Shown here in pieces: positions 12,855 to 24,530 of a stretch of 64,000 nucleotides of DNA (within the stretch, counting starts at the first letter, position 1; each line of letters starts with the position of its first letter). Position numbers and translations under genes: made by a program. The notes beneath the pieces were generated by a model. The model saw only the letters and a program-made list of their open reading frames with translations. It ran no database searches and was not told where the DNA came from. The stretch lies in the NCBI GenBank assembly GCA_009761415.1, contig QUOL01000010.1:124001-188000 (forward strand), read 5' to 3'. Source of the DNA: Sarcomyxa edulis. Its lineage: Eukaryota > Basidiomycota > Agaricomycetes > Agaricales > Mycenaceae.

Positions 12855-14531
12855 CTACAAGTGGAACAGGTTCAACCCTCCGTCCCACTCCAGCTTTTCT
12901 AGGATGTGTGAAAGCATTTCATGCCTCGCATCTGACCGAATTATAGAATCATCGATATCCAGCTCTTCGACCCCAGACCCACGGCCCCTTCTCGACTTCA
13001 ACCAGGTCACAAAAATATCATAACACAATCCCTCGGAACCCGACACCGCACCGATACCCACTCGGGTCAAACTCGGAAACAACGGCTCGGGTCTCTCCTT
13101 CGCTTCCTCGCTCGCCTTCAAAGCTTTCAAAAATCGAGTCGTCGTCCGGGATATCACCAAACTCTTCAATCCCGTGAAACATTGCAACGCATCCAGGATG
13201 TTCGGTTGCAGACCCGTGAATAGACCGAATCCGTCCATCCAGAGTGTCTCGACGTTCGAGAGGTTGAACGAGAGGGCAGCGATGCGTAGAGCATTCCAAG
13301 TGCGACTCGTGACACAGGGACCGCGCCATTTCAGAGCGAGATGGATTCTCGGGAGATCGTCGATACCATCCTCTGGAGCGTTCCATCCCAGCATGACGAA
13401 ATGGTCACCGGGTCCGCCTGGACGATTGAGTCGAACACGGCTGACGATCCCTCCATCGTCCGTCGGCACAAAAAACCTGTTTCCGATGAAAGAGATAACG
13501 TTGTCGATATTCTCGCCTTCGACGGTGCATTCGAGTTGGAATTTGATATTATTGGGGAAAGTCATATGTTTCAGAAGTATAAGACACTGGTCTTCATTGT
13601 CGACGAGATGAATGGATTTAAGGTGGGGAAGTGTTACGGGTGTTGGTGGGTCTGGCATTACGCTCGTATATTCGAGTCGAAGGGATTCTAAGGCTGTGGT
13701 ATTAGCGAGAGAACAAAATATGTCGGTAGTGGAGATGTGTCGCAAGTCGAGGTGAGTGAGATTGGATAACCAAGGTGGGTTGGCCGTCAGTGGTGTATAA
13801 TTGAGGCTTCCGTTAAGCTGCAAACGACGAAGCCGAGGGGCTCCTCCACTCAATGCTGCCTTCAAAGAGCAACGATTAGGAGCATGGATGGTAAGGGACT
13901 CGAGCAGCGGTGCTGGTTCCGCCATGGCAAGGTCAAGATCGGTGTTGTCCAAATGCATCGCAATTTCAAGTTCTTGTATCCTATCCATATGCTTCAAACA
14001 CGACAATCGCGGATCCTCTTCCTGGTCCGCAGGGACGGGTAGGCCACCACGGAATCTGATCTTGTCATTAGGAGGTCGGAGGGCTCTGATGAACAAGGGA
14101 CAGCTGCCAGAAATTTGAAGCTTCCAGGTAGTGATTTCGGCCTTGTCGGGGTAAACGTCGATGAGGCTCCAAAGGGATCGACAAGCAATGGCAGTATCTC
14201 GCCACCAGTGGCAAACGTGGATGATATGGATCCAGCTCTCATGTCGTTTCGTAGGTTTCTTCGTCTTTCCTATACCTGTCGGAGGGGGCTCCTCCTCGTA
14301 ATATTCGGAGCAAATAATGTAGGATAGGGTTCGGCAAAGCAGCTCTGGAGGCATGCGGGAGATTGGAACGAGGGAATTGCGATGCCTTTGTAGTGCACAT
14401 AATCGAGTGACCTCCCTATCCACGAGTTCTTTCTGACTAGCCAATTGTTCATCGATTTTTTCGAGATTCGTTTCAAGAAACGTTGGCTCTGGTGGCGTCA
14501 AAGACAAAGGCACTTTTTCGACTTCTGTCAT
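12855..14531 (-). CDS. F-box protein with leucine-rich C-terminal region
   Basis: One exon of 558 aa if the second ATG (14531) is used; an upstream in-frame ATG at 14579 would add 16 residues. After a predicted coiled coil (residues ~20-50, EKIDEQLASQKELVDREVTR) comes an F-box at ~53-95 (LVPISRMPPELLCRTLSYI), then WIHIIHVCHWWRDTAIA, typical of the very large agaricomycete F-box family. The rest has irregular leucine-rich repeats (LESLTIHAP, LRRLQLNG, LTHLDLRHI). The family joins SCF ubiquitin ligases through Skp1; the target is unknown. The gene is uninterrupted, with no frameshift seen. Confidence 0.85.
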   Translation of the reverse strand: MTEVEKVPLSLTPPEPTFLETNLEKIDEQLASQKELVDREVTRLCALQRHRNSLVPISRMPPELLCRTLSYIICSEYYEEEPPPTGIGKTKKPTKRHESWIHIIHVCHWWRDTAIACRSLWSLIDVYPDKAEITTWKLQISGSCPLFIRALRPPNDKIRFRGGLPVPADQEEDPRLSCLKHMDRIQELEIAMHLDNTDLDLAMAEPAPLLESLTIHAPNRCSLKAALSGGAPRLRRLQLNGSLNYTPLTANPPWLSNLTHLDLRHISTTDIFCSLANTTALESLRLEYTSVMPDPPTPVTLPHLKSIHLVDNEDQCLILLKHMTFPNNIKFQLECTVEGENIDNVISFIGNRFFVPTDDGGIVSRVRLNRPGGPGDHFVMLGWNAPEDGIDDLPRIHLALKWRGPCVTSRTWNALRIAALSFNLSNVETLWMDGFGLFTGLQPNILDALQCFTGLKSLVISRTTTRFLKALKASEEAKERPEPLFPSLTRVGIGAVSGSEGLCYDIFVTWLKSRRGRGSGVEELDIDDSIIRSDARHEMLSHILEKLEWDGGLNLFHL

Positions 14532-14936
14532 TGTGAGATGCTGGTACTGAATTAGACGACATTTGAGAGATGTGATCACTGGATTTCATGATACGAGCAC
14601 ACCTTGATAGATTGTTATCAGTCAAGTAGCTCGGAACAGCAGCTGCAAGTTTTCAAAAAAGGGAGATGATGGTAGCGAACTTCAAAGAAGGGGAAGTATC
14701 GGGATTTGCCGAGCAATGTGACATAACGCAGTGGCACCAACGACCGCCTACAACTCCATTTTACTTCGTAAACTCCAGGCAAAATCAATTGGCACGGACA
14801 AATCGAATTAGATACTAGACACCATATGTATAAACCCATGCTCGTGCCCACATACTCCTAAGAAGCCTCCGTCGAAGCACGGACACTCCATTCTAACGCC
14901 ACTGGAGTACTTAGTAGTAGTACCTCATTCAGTCAC
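14532..14936. other. intergenic region
   Basis: Promoter side of the F-box gene and 3' side of the small secreted peptide gene. No supported gene. Confidence 0.4.
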
Positions 14937-15283
14937 TTATTGGGGTAGATTCTCCAGACAGTATATCTCGCAGAGATACCTGTCTTTAATCTCATCTCTA
15001 CCGCTCAGCTCAATGCTCGGTCCGAAGTTTGAGCAACCGCAAGGGGCAAAACTCGGTAGGCCACTCGGCGCACTGGCAGAGGTGCTCGACAGCAAGGTGC
15101 TCGGGTGTAACGATAAGATGCTCAACGGCATCGTGATGCTCTGACGACTCCTACATATGTCCAAAGTCAGTCAATATCCCCGTCGATTGAGGAAAGCACA
15201 TACGGATCAACTGGGCTAGATATAGCTCCTTGAGCCGAGAGAACGAGAAACATAGCACCCAGTTGGGAGAATGTAAACTTCAT
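14937..15283 (-). CDS. small secreted Cys peptide A (paralogue of the gene at 34117)
   Basis: Two exons (15283..15204 and 15150..14937) give 97 aa. The first exon, 80 bases ending in phase 2, encodes a signal peptide MKFTFSQLGAMFLVLSAQGA followed by ISSPVDP. It matches exon 1 of the gene at 34117 in length, phase and most residues, so the two are paralogues. The mature part is Ser/Leu-rich, with four cysteines in a CGC ... LCEIYC layout (CxC, then CxxxC) preceded by a GRDEIKDR acidic-basic stretch. No known family. Probably secreted; the function is unknown. Confidence 0.75.
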
Positions 15284-16046
15284 CTTGAGAGATTTCCTGA
15301 CTGGAGAAAGTATGACCGTAAATATGGGTGTGACTGAGAGTAGAAGGTACTTACTCCGTTGTGAAAGGAAGTGAATTAGATGGAGGACGAAGAGAAAATT
15401 TGTGGTCCTCTTATACCAGAAATTAGAAGGGAGAATGAGCTCCGGAGCCGCTACAAGCTGTCAGTAAAGCCTGAAAAATCGCCAGACTTTTCAATGATCC
15501 AATCATCTCATGATGTAATTCTGTAGTATGAAGAAACAGTTTACAGGGAGTGCGACTGAGATCGATTGTACTGTTTGCTGATGCACTTCTCAACATTCGT
15601 GACGGTAGACTCAACATTGTGATTCATACTGGCGACTGCTGAAGACTGATGCGCAATCATTCTGTCTGAATCAGCACGGCTGTATTGACACCTTTGTAAA
15701 TTAGATCATACCTTGTGCCCTGGCCTCTGATGTGCTTTGACCGCCGAGTGCCCTCAAATGAGTAGCCGACGCGACGCGTTGATGAGAATCTGTAAAAAGC
15801 AACTATTTTGGTATCTCGCCTCCTGTATCGGGAGTGAGAGTGGTGCGCTCGATGGCTCGAGGTCTTCAAAACCATGTTAAAACTTGCCTACGTCTCGAAT
15901 GAGGAAGGAGAGCCTTAGCGAATAGACATCTAAGTTGGTCGTACGGAGAGAAAACAAAAAAAATTGACGATAATCATGAAGAGAGTTGAATACTTTATAA
16001 CTATTCGCGCTCAATGTGCACCTCGAAGTCATTGAGATCCAAAGAA
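15284..16046. other. intergenic region
   Basis: Apart from the promoter of secreted peptide A, only short frames without recognisable domains. Confidence 0.35.
15301..15416 (-). promoter_or_regulatory. TATA box and leader intron of secreted peptide A
   Basis: Read on the minus strand, TATAAG (15415..15410) is followed by a leader containing a GTAAGT donor and a CTCCAG acceptor, which would remove 15354..15301 (54 bases), ending 17 bases before the ATG. The same order (TATAAGAGG or TATAAAGAGG, then a ~55-base leader intron) is seen at the two related genes near 34 and 35.7 kb. Confidence 0.5.
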
Positions 16047-19000
16047 TCATCGGCAGAACAACCGCACCACATGTTCCTCGATCAGATCATTGCCCGCCCT
16101 CTCCTGCAACTTGAGAAGCTCTGGGTCGTTGGCTCTAGCAGACAACAAAATGCGGTCGTCTTCGATGTCGTTCCAGATATAAGGAGGTTCCGGAGGTGGA
16201 TCGATGTGATCCCCCTCTAGTTGTGTGAGGGGTTCTCCATTTAGCTCTGCGTGTGGTTTCACGTCAACATCCATTGACAGCTCGGAATCGACGACATGCG
16301 ATTCTGGATCTTCTTTCTTCAGGGTCGTATTCACATCGTCTATCGCTGTCTGCGGGACTTCATGTTCTGATGGTCGAGGCAACCGAAAAGGGGAGGGAAG
16401 GGCTTCACCGCTGCTACGTCGAGACTCTGTTTTCAAAACTTCAACGAGTTCGTGATTAGATGGACGACGAAACTGTGCCGCACGGGAAGTTTCCGGTGGG
16501 TAATACTCTGAGTCGCGATCGTCTTCGATAGGACCAGGAGTGAATTGCAGAGAGTACTTTTTTGAACGTCTCCGCGGAGGCGACAATACAGATTCCTCGG
16601 AAAGTGCTCGCGATTTTACAGGTCCAGTGTCCACTTGGTCTAGATCTGGCTCGGATCCTGCTACATTGCTCTCCAATTGCTGCAGCTTCTCTTCAATGAG
16701 CTTAGCTCCTTCAGTTTCGTTTATCTCCTTCAATTTCTTCAATATCTCATCCGTTATCTGCAAACTCTTAGTCTGCCGCCAAAAATTCCACGTCACCTCC
16801 TCTTGATACCCATGATTACGCGATATCAGCTCGATAGCCTGACGTAGGGACATGTCACACAGGATCTCTAGATCGCTTGCTGGAATCGACACCGAAGGGG
16901 ATATCGACGCACGGCTCGAGTTCGACGTTCTTCTAGATATCGGTGCAGTACCTGAGTGTGAATGAGAATGAGAAGGCATGGATCGCCTACTACGCATGCC
17001 CCACCCGACAGTTCTTAGATCCAGTCTGAATGCAGACTGAGGGAGTTGACCTCCGAATGTATGCCGTCGATGTACGCCACCAAATACGGGAACTTCAGTG
17101 TCTTTCCTCTTTCCACGATAGCCAGACGCAGACGTAGATGCATCGATGAAGGGATCGTTCGAGGCAACAAAACTGCTTGGCGCCCGAGGTATGAATGCAG
17201 ATGCACTTTCCTGACGTAACGCGGTCACTCTGTCTGTTGGACGTGCGGTGGGTCTCGAGGAAGAAGCTTCTCGCGTATTCAAGAGAGACTCGAAGCTTGT
17301 AGTACTATCAACACTAGCTCTGTGTGGGCGTGACGCGGATGTGGAACCAATTGTCGCGATCGACGCTGAAGATTGACGAGTCGAAGATTGCCTTGCCTTT
17401 CCTACAGAATTTGTGGTTGCGGAGACCCCAGTAGAAAGAAGTTCGCCAACTGTGTCCTGTGGGTGTTCGGTAGACTCTGCAGTTGATTTGATAGTGCGAG
17501 AGGCAATCGAGGTTCTAGTCGCTGCTTGAGCCACGATCCTCTGTGGTAGTACATCATCATCATCTTCCACAGCCCTCGCTTTGCCTTTTCCCTTGTCAGT
17601 GATCTTCTGCGACTGGGTTGGTGTGCGCCGACGTCCTCTTGCGGGAGGCCACTGAGCCGCGTTTACATCGTCCGAAACATCGTCTTGACTATCCCGCCAT
17701 ATTCCTCTCTTTGACCCAATCGAGTTCAGGAAAGGACCTTCGACGTGCTTCGGAGGAGCCGTCCGTGTTGTGTTTTTGTTCTTGTTTTTACCGTCAGGAG
17801 ACGGAGATTCAGGAGAAGACGGTGGGGCCGTTTTGAATATGTCTTCAGAATCCGAGTAGGCTGGAGAAGGAAGGCGTTGGGGAGCTTTGGCTTTCGGTTT
17901 CGATGTTTGGGAAGGTATAAGGGGCGACGAAGATACGATGATTGGAGCTAGAGTGGTAGATGGTCGCAGTTGAGGAGAGGTCGCGTCTGTGCTCGAATTG
18001 GGACGGGAGACAGGTGGCGTGTGTGCTTGAGAGGCCTTGTACAAGCGTTTAATGTGTGCGAATGTTGGTTTTGGGGGCTCGGATTTGTATATGGTCTCAG
18101 TGCGCTCCTTGAATGCACCAGGTACATGTTGAGGTACCTCTCCGTCCGATGTTAGATGTAAGTGCGGCGTAGGTATCGTCGTGATCTCGGGGTATAGTTT
18201 AGACGAACCATGTTCAACATCAGGTATCGGAGGGCGAGCTTTAAATGCAGTTGTCGAGTCTCTAAGTCTCGAAGTCAGACATAGAACCTTAGCAGTAGTG
18301 TGCCACAGTGGTATAGCCAAAGCAATACGTACAATACATCGCCTTTAGTTTCTGGGAGGCCAACTTCGGACTTGCTCTCCGGTTGGACGGATTCAACAAA
18401 ATCGCCCGCGCTGCTACTGGAATCCTCTTCTGAATTCTCGGCATCTGGTTCATCTTCGTCGTCGTCGTCGGTCCCTTCTTCGTATATCTCAGCAGTGTAG
18501 TCGTCCGAACCTATCTTTGGTAGCACATATTCATCCGCTTCCTCCTCCTCTGTCGCGCCGCGCACCCTTTCATCGGACTTCTCAGATGTTTTTGCCTTCT
18601 TCGTGCCTCTTCGACTGGTTCCTTCACCTTTGTCCTGTGCTTCATCTCTCGTCACCTTGGAACGCTTCTCGTTTTTCTTAACACCATTCGAATCTCTTGC
18701 TCTTTTGCGTTTACTGCCAATTTCCGTTGAGCGTAATTCTTCTATCGCGATCTCATCGGCATCCTTCTTGATTGTTTTGCTCGTTGGATGCTTCTTCAGA
18801 TATTTCTTGACCCTCGAATTGAAGTAAGGTGAATTCTTGTTATAACGATCCCGCCACGATTGCCACGGATGGCGTCGTGCCCACGGAAGAGCTTCTGCTG
18901 TCTATATAAATCGCAGAGAATAATATCAGAATGCAGCACTCGAAACAATTTCATCAACGCACATCGTCATCTCCCAAGAGCTTCCACAGAACATTTCCCA

Positions 19001-19162
19001 AGCGTCCCGTCCCATCAGGATTATATTCTGCAAGGAACTGAACAAGATTATCGTCGTCTGTGTCGGTGTACGCGACTCGTCTAAGATGAGGATCCAGAAG
19101 TAAAAATTGGCACGCGTACGATATGAACAAAACAACCTACCCAGCTGGCCCGGGCATTATTG
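16047..19162 (-). CDS. rap1: Rap1-like telomere protein (N-terminal exons not fully resolved)
   Basis: Confident exons on the minus strand are 19080..18963, 18901..18333 and 18261..16047, in frame; a 22-base exon at 19162..19141 also fits. They encode a Rap1 Myb-like module (RVAYTDTDDDNLVQFLAEYN ... LPWARRHPWQSWRDRYNKN), an acidic stretch, a long Ser/Arg-rich disordered middle, and a C-terminal WNDIEDDRILLS ... EEHVVRLFCR segment resembling the Rap1 C-terminal helical domain. Fungal Rap1 (TRF2-interacting family) sits on telomeres through Taz1/TRF and usually starts with a BRCT domain. Upstream, frames between 19163 and 19613 carry BRCT-like pieces (IVLSRARNSEAIVVGVPSWL, LDARLVAICLTRR), but I could not join them with certainty. 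The visible part encodes about 970 aa. Confidence 0.75.
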
Positions 19163-19613
19163 CTAGGTTGACACAAATTTCGCGGCACAGGATATAGTCT
19201 CAAAATATTTCCGAGAGGAGGGACCGGATTCGACGAGTCAAACAGATAGCGACCAGGCGAGCGTCGAGGATGGTTGTTGGAGGGACCAGCAATGGTTGTG
19301 ACACGATGCACGAACCGTCACATGTGACATGGCTATCGGGCAATTCGGATATCGAACTTCCACGGTTGAACTTGTGTTTTTCCTCGACTGCCATCTGCAG
19401 AACCATTTCCAGTCATTTTTTGCTCGTTTCATAAGGAAATACCCTCGAAGCTCCTCGTTCTTTCAGGATACACACATCTATATCTTGGATCAACTCAACA
19501 GGAAAAGGAGGCATCTGCAACACTCGCCGAAGCCAACTAGGAACACCCACAACGATAGCTTCTGAATTTCTTGCTCTACTCAGGACGATAGGACCTTGGT
19601 CTATACCTTGTCT
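19163..19613 (-). other. probable 5' coding exons of the Rap1-like gene (BRCT-like)
   Basis: Minus-strand frames here read like the end of a BRCT domain (GPIVLSRARNSEAIVVG; TTILDARLVAICLTRR). Candidate donors include GTATTTCC near 19440 and GTTTGACT near 19253, and a TTGCAG acceptor lies near 19613. No single arrangement keeps the frame with an ATG that I trust. The stretch reaches into the start of the plus-strand gene at 19617, so the two 5' ends may overlap. Confidence 0.4.
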
Positions 19614-19616
19614 GCA

Positions 19617-21924
19617 ATGGCCTTGACCAGAACCAAAACCAAGACATTATATACACCTGTATTCAAACCCACCCCTCCAACATCTACATCAAGTTCATCA
19701 TCATCTTCCTCTTCGTACATCGCCAGACATCACAAACCACATACAACTTTGACTCCAAACGCATACCTCAACCGACTCTCCCGCGCCCACATTGGTCTGG
19801 CCCTCGTCGAAGACGTACCCTCCTCTCGACCGGGTTCCCCTTCAGACGCCGACACCGAAGTCGACAGTGCGCTCAAACGAAGAATTGAACAATACATACA
19901 GGATGCAGGTGGAAACCCGGCTGATGGTAATTGGAGCCTGATTTCCGAAAACTTGAAAATGCCCTGCACTGCGGGAAGTAATGGACGATATATGGGTGTG
20001 AGGCGGGCTGACAATGATGGTGACGACCAGACCCCAGGTACCCACCATCTACACATATCATCCTTCTCCGTGTACTCAATTTACGCTCAGCTGCCGTGTT
20101 TGACTTGATGAACGCGGATACAGAGCAGAAGTGGTTTGAGTGGTTGAAAAAGATGGAAGTAGAGCGATGGGCAGGAGGTGTAGAGGTGCCATCAGTGGAG
20201 CACGAACATTCTGTTAACTCAGACTCGGAGGGCACAAAGGTCAGTGCGCATGAGGCTCCTTCGGGAACAACTACCGCCTCAAATGGCCCGCTGTCTGTCT
20301 CTTCTGTCAAAATATCACTCGCCCCTGTTGAAGGTGATGCTCTCTCTTCTGAAGAATCCTCCGTAGCGAAAACAAAACCAAGGCGGACCGCCACCGTTGC
20401 GATCGTTGCTCCACCTCTTGAAGACTATGATTTGAAAGATCCCTCGCCTCTTGGATTTCCTGTTGTCAAATCCACTTCGAGGTCTAGCTTGGTTGGAAAG
20501 CCGAAACCCGGTATAAAACGAGGCGCTGAGCAAGATAAAAAAGCCGAATCAAATGCGAAAGCTCCGAAAGAGATACCAGAAGCCACAAATCATCCGAACA
20601 CCGAACCAAAGTCGAAGTCCAATCCGAAACCAATCTCGATTTCTGACGTTTCTGAAACCGTACGTATGCATCTCAACATCTAGTTCGGCATTACTAAGAA
20701 AATCTCACTTGGATACAGGTGTTCTTGCCACCTTCGTTTCCCTCCCATCTCATCACTTCAACACCGCATCCCGATCCTGTACGAGTGAAACCTCCTCCAA
20801 TTCCACGTGCATCGTCTCCAGCACCGCTCTTACCTGTTGTACCTCACCCCAGTACTCCACGCCACAATTCCAATTCCAGTATCATGCCACCACCAAGCCC
20901 CTCTCCAAAGAGAGTCCACGGTCAATCACCCAAACCAAATGATGCAGAAGCCATGTCATCATCTCTCCCAGAACTTCCATCCTCTTCGTCAATCATCGAA
21001 CCCCTCTCAACACCGACGCGCGACCCTAAAAAACGAGCTAGGTCTTCACTAGACGCTGGCGGCGGAAGCGAGCCTTCGCTGAAGAAGGCCCGGACTGTGT
21101 CTTTATTCGCAGCCCATCCTCAAAAGAAGAAAGTGACTGAACTGCCGAGCTCGAGTATCAGCGACGCCCCGCGTACACCTGCCCCTGCGCCTGTGCCTGC
21201 AGTTGCAGTTGATGTCTTATCCTCGACTAGACCAAAACGGACGCTGCCGACCTTGACGGAACTACTGGCTTCGAGCAAGAAGATGAAGCAGCAGGCGAAA
21301 GTCAAGTCGCGGCTGCAGCTGAAGGAGGATGTCCAGTCAAGAGATCGTGGCGGTGACAGTGCAATGCAGGGTGTACGGCAGAACTCCGAGGAGGAGCTCG
21401 TGTTGGTCCCTGATCACGATCGAAGTAGGAAAGAGACAGACGAGGCGAAAGAAAAACCAAGCTCGAAAACGAAACCGACTATATTCAAAGAACGAAGCCA
21501 ATACTCACCCATCCCCGGCCTAAACGCCCATCTCCACCCCTCACCTACGAAATCCCTCTCCTCCATCGCTGGGTCAGACTCGGAAGACTCAGACGACGAG
21601 CAGGCTCCCATGTTCGCGGACGGACTAGGATTAGGAACTGCATTCACACAAGATCCTAATCGATTCAGACCTGATTTGGTTTCTACACAACTTGGGCGAG
21701 AACAGAGTGGAAGCGTGGACATGGATCTCAGAAGACACTCACAATCTCAATCGCAATCCCAGACCGAAGGCGTAGGCGTACCCAAGGGAAGCAGTGGCAT
21801 TTTCGGATACAACTCGCAATACGACGTGAACCGAGAAGTAGATCTGGTGAGTGGGATTCTAGGGAAGGAAGTGGATCTTAATGAGTGGTTGAGAGATGTT
21901 AGCGATGATGATGAGGACGACTAG
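19617..21924 (+). CDS. conserved-looking protein of unknown function, disordered and basic/acidic
   Basis: Three exons (19617..20037, 20091..20659, 20719..21924) give 731 aa in frame. The only compact part is near residues 75-170 (SALKRRIEQYIQDAGGNPAD, NWSLISENLKMP, then FDLMNADTEQKWFEWLKKME). The remainder is rich in Ser, Pro and Lys, with an SQ-repeat tract late on (HSQSQSQSQ) and an acidic tail (VDLNEWLRDVSDDDEDD). SQ clusters can be ATM/ATR targets, which would fit a nuclear protein, but this is inference. It is divergent from the Rap1-like gene. I do not recognise the family. Confidence 0.75.
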
Positions 21925-23872
21925 GGTTTGTTCTAGGGATGTAGGGATGTACACAGGTCCCCATAATAATATTTGTACGCGAGCCATGCAGCACGATCGC
22001 GAAGGGGTGATTTGTGACCTTTCGCGTTTGTTTGTCACGTATCCTAGACGCGATCGGTTCAAAGTTTGAACTCACTCGAGCTCGGTCACGGTTCGGACCT
22101 GCTGGGACCTCTGTCCCTCTCTCGTGTTAACGTTCTGACCATGGTATCTTACAGGTGTAAACGCGATTTACACGTTCGAAACCAGCTGTAGCGAAAAGCT
22201 CGGGGAACCTCCAAATACAAGGTAAATTTCGTGTCCAATCCAAGGTGTTATGAGTATTCGCTTCAATGATCTAGCGTTCAAGTTATATCGCTGGTAAGCA
22301 TCGATTTGCCCACGACATACGCCACGATCATGCATATGTCGTCCGCGCGAGACAGTAACCTGCTGGTCGTTATCTTAACAGTATATTACTGATAATGGGG
22401 AGTGTCGAAGGCGCTGAGACTCTCGATATATAACCGCACACCGCACACTCGATTCTGTATCGCTGTGCTAAACGGGATACATTACATTGCAGCTTGATTT
22501 CAGCACACACACCGTCTTTTCAGATTTTACCTACGGCCTGTAAGTTACTTATGTCCGCACTCATCTTCAAGGCAGATTCAGATATCGACCATGAACATAT
22601 TGGGTATTGGGTATCGTAATAGAAATTGAAACCTCTTATAGACTTGTTAGATGACCATCCTATCCACATCCAGGGGGCTAATATATCAATATCGTTCTAG
22701 TACCAGTATGTGCCACTCGTGCGGGACTTCATCTCATCTGTACATGTGTCTAGGTTACCGGGCGCCATCCCTTTCCCCTTTCCTCCATGTTCGTCATAGT
22801 GCCTAGCGTCGTTCATTAACTCTCACCAGGGCCAGGTCGAATTCATGTCACTATATACGGAGGAAATTATACGCGTCTCCAAGTTCAGGCGTGCGGGATA
22901 CATCGTGCCTTGGCGTCTAGTTCAGAGTTGCCAGATGTTACTCGGGGACACTACATGTCCACGCATGACACATTGAATTTCGACCCCTACCCCTAATCCG
23001 GATAGTACTGGACATATTAATATTTCGAGAAATCCCGGTCTACCGTTGCGTGGCGTCGACGTTCGTTGACAAAGGACAGGACAGGTTTCTAGAGACTATA
23101 GCTACGTCATCTAGACAGAATAGATTAGACGGAAGTCTGACCCGTATAGCTGTATTCTGTCGTCCAGACTCCGTGTTAACGTTGTTGTGAGCATCGGATC
23201 AGCACACGCAGTCAGAATGAGTATGGTATAGCTTATTGACAGCTTAGCTTGAGAGTGATTGTGTAGTGATCCGACAGCGACAGCTTGCGAGCGATTGCAT
23301 TGTACCGTACCACAGATGGAGATGGTTCGTACCGACGGCATCTTTGATTTCTTTGCCCGCCATGGTCCATTCCACCTCCTAAAGTCTCGGATCCGCATAC
23401 GCAGTCAGGTATAGCTTAACAGCTTAAGAGTGATTGTACTGCAATCGTGGTGATCCGACAGCTTTCGATTGCATTCAAGTTGTGCCGTACCGCAGATGGT
23501 TCATAGGATCACGCAACGGTCAATTCCCATTCCATCCCATTCCATCCATAATTACGAAACATGACGGTGCTAGTGGTATCGGGCTGGTGCCGGTGAGCTG
23601 AGGCTGGGTTGATTCAATGATGACATCGAAAAGGTCATCAAGAGGAGGCCAGTTGATATGATGCGAACGAGGTCGGAAGCTATCTTGCTGTGTCTCGGTT
23701 AACATCGAATACCGAAATTTCGATGCGCGATGCGATGGGGCCATACGTAGCTAGCCGAGCTCGACTGCACATCGAGGGCCACCCGAGGATGGGAGTGCAT
23801 GCAGTTCCGTCTCCCTCTTCCCTCTTCCGTCCTCCATCGAGGAACAAAACATTGCCACGCTGATCGATGGGA
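21925..23872. other. 2-kb gene-poor stretch
   Basis: No intact gene. Reading frames are short and unsupported. It contains the diverged direct repeat listed separately and a short CATTCCATCC-type simple repeat near 23525. Confidence 0.5.
23195..23506. repeat. two diverged direct repeat copies (23195..23327 and 23389..23506)
   Basis: Both copies run in the same order through ACGCAGTCAG, GTATAGCTTA, ACAGCTTA, GAGTGATTGT, GTGATCCGACAGC, CGATTGCATT, GCCGTACC or TACCGTACC, then CAGATGG and GTTC. Small indels separate the motifs. Spacing is about 194 bases. It looks like a local tandem duplication that has aged; no coding role is evident. Confidence 0.7.
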
Positions 23873-24530
23873 TCATGCGAAAGAAACGCTTTTTCGAGGC
23901 TTAACCGAAGGGCGGGAAGTCTGCGTCTGCTTTTTGACGAGTGAACCGGTGTCCGTGTCCTTCATTTTCTTGATCTTGAATTTCTCTTTTTTCGAGCGTG
24001 CCTTCTCGGCGGAGATCAGAGCCTTCGTCTCTTTCTATCATAACATAAACATTCCGTACATCAACCACTGCACTGAAGAGGGCACACAGAAAGAAAAGAA
24101 CAACGAATACACGAATATTGAAAGAATGACGCACCAATTTGATTCTCGAAGCTGATACCTTGGGCTTGCGCTCAGGTCGCGGTTTACCATCCTGCGGGTA
24201 CCGTCACAGTTACAAAGTTGATGAGACTTCCAATAACCGATGAATAACCGATGCATAGATTTGACATACCTGTGCTTGACGATGCTTCTCAGCCTTCCCA
24301 TGAGCCTTTTCTTCTAGTATCCCGGCTATCGATGCTGCTAGTTCCAGGGCCTCCTGTAGTATACGTAGCAACAGCACTAGTAAGTCAAAGATGTGGATGA
24401 GGGAAAGTAGATGGTAGCTTGCCTTTTGTTGCATGAAATGCTTGGGCTGTTTCCCTGGGCCTTTCCCTTTGCCGCGTTTGACTGGGGCTGGGGCTTCTGT
24501 TTTTTTGGATGACCCGGCTTGAGTCGACAT
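23873..24530 (-). CDS. small basic protein, unknown function (one GC-AG intron)
   Basis: Four exons (24530..24423, 24353..24270, 24191..24135, 24034..23873) give 136 aa, all junctions phase 0. The first intron has a GC donor (AAG|GCAAGC); the others are GT-AG. The protein is Lys-rich from end to end (VKRGKGKGPGKQPKHF, ISAEKARSKKEKFKIKKMKD) with one hydrophobic helix-like piece (ALELAASIAGILEEKA). No signal peptide. The composition resembles small nucleolar or ribosome-assembly proteins, but I do not recognise a family, so that is a guess. Confidence 0.75.
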
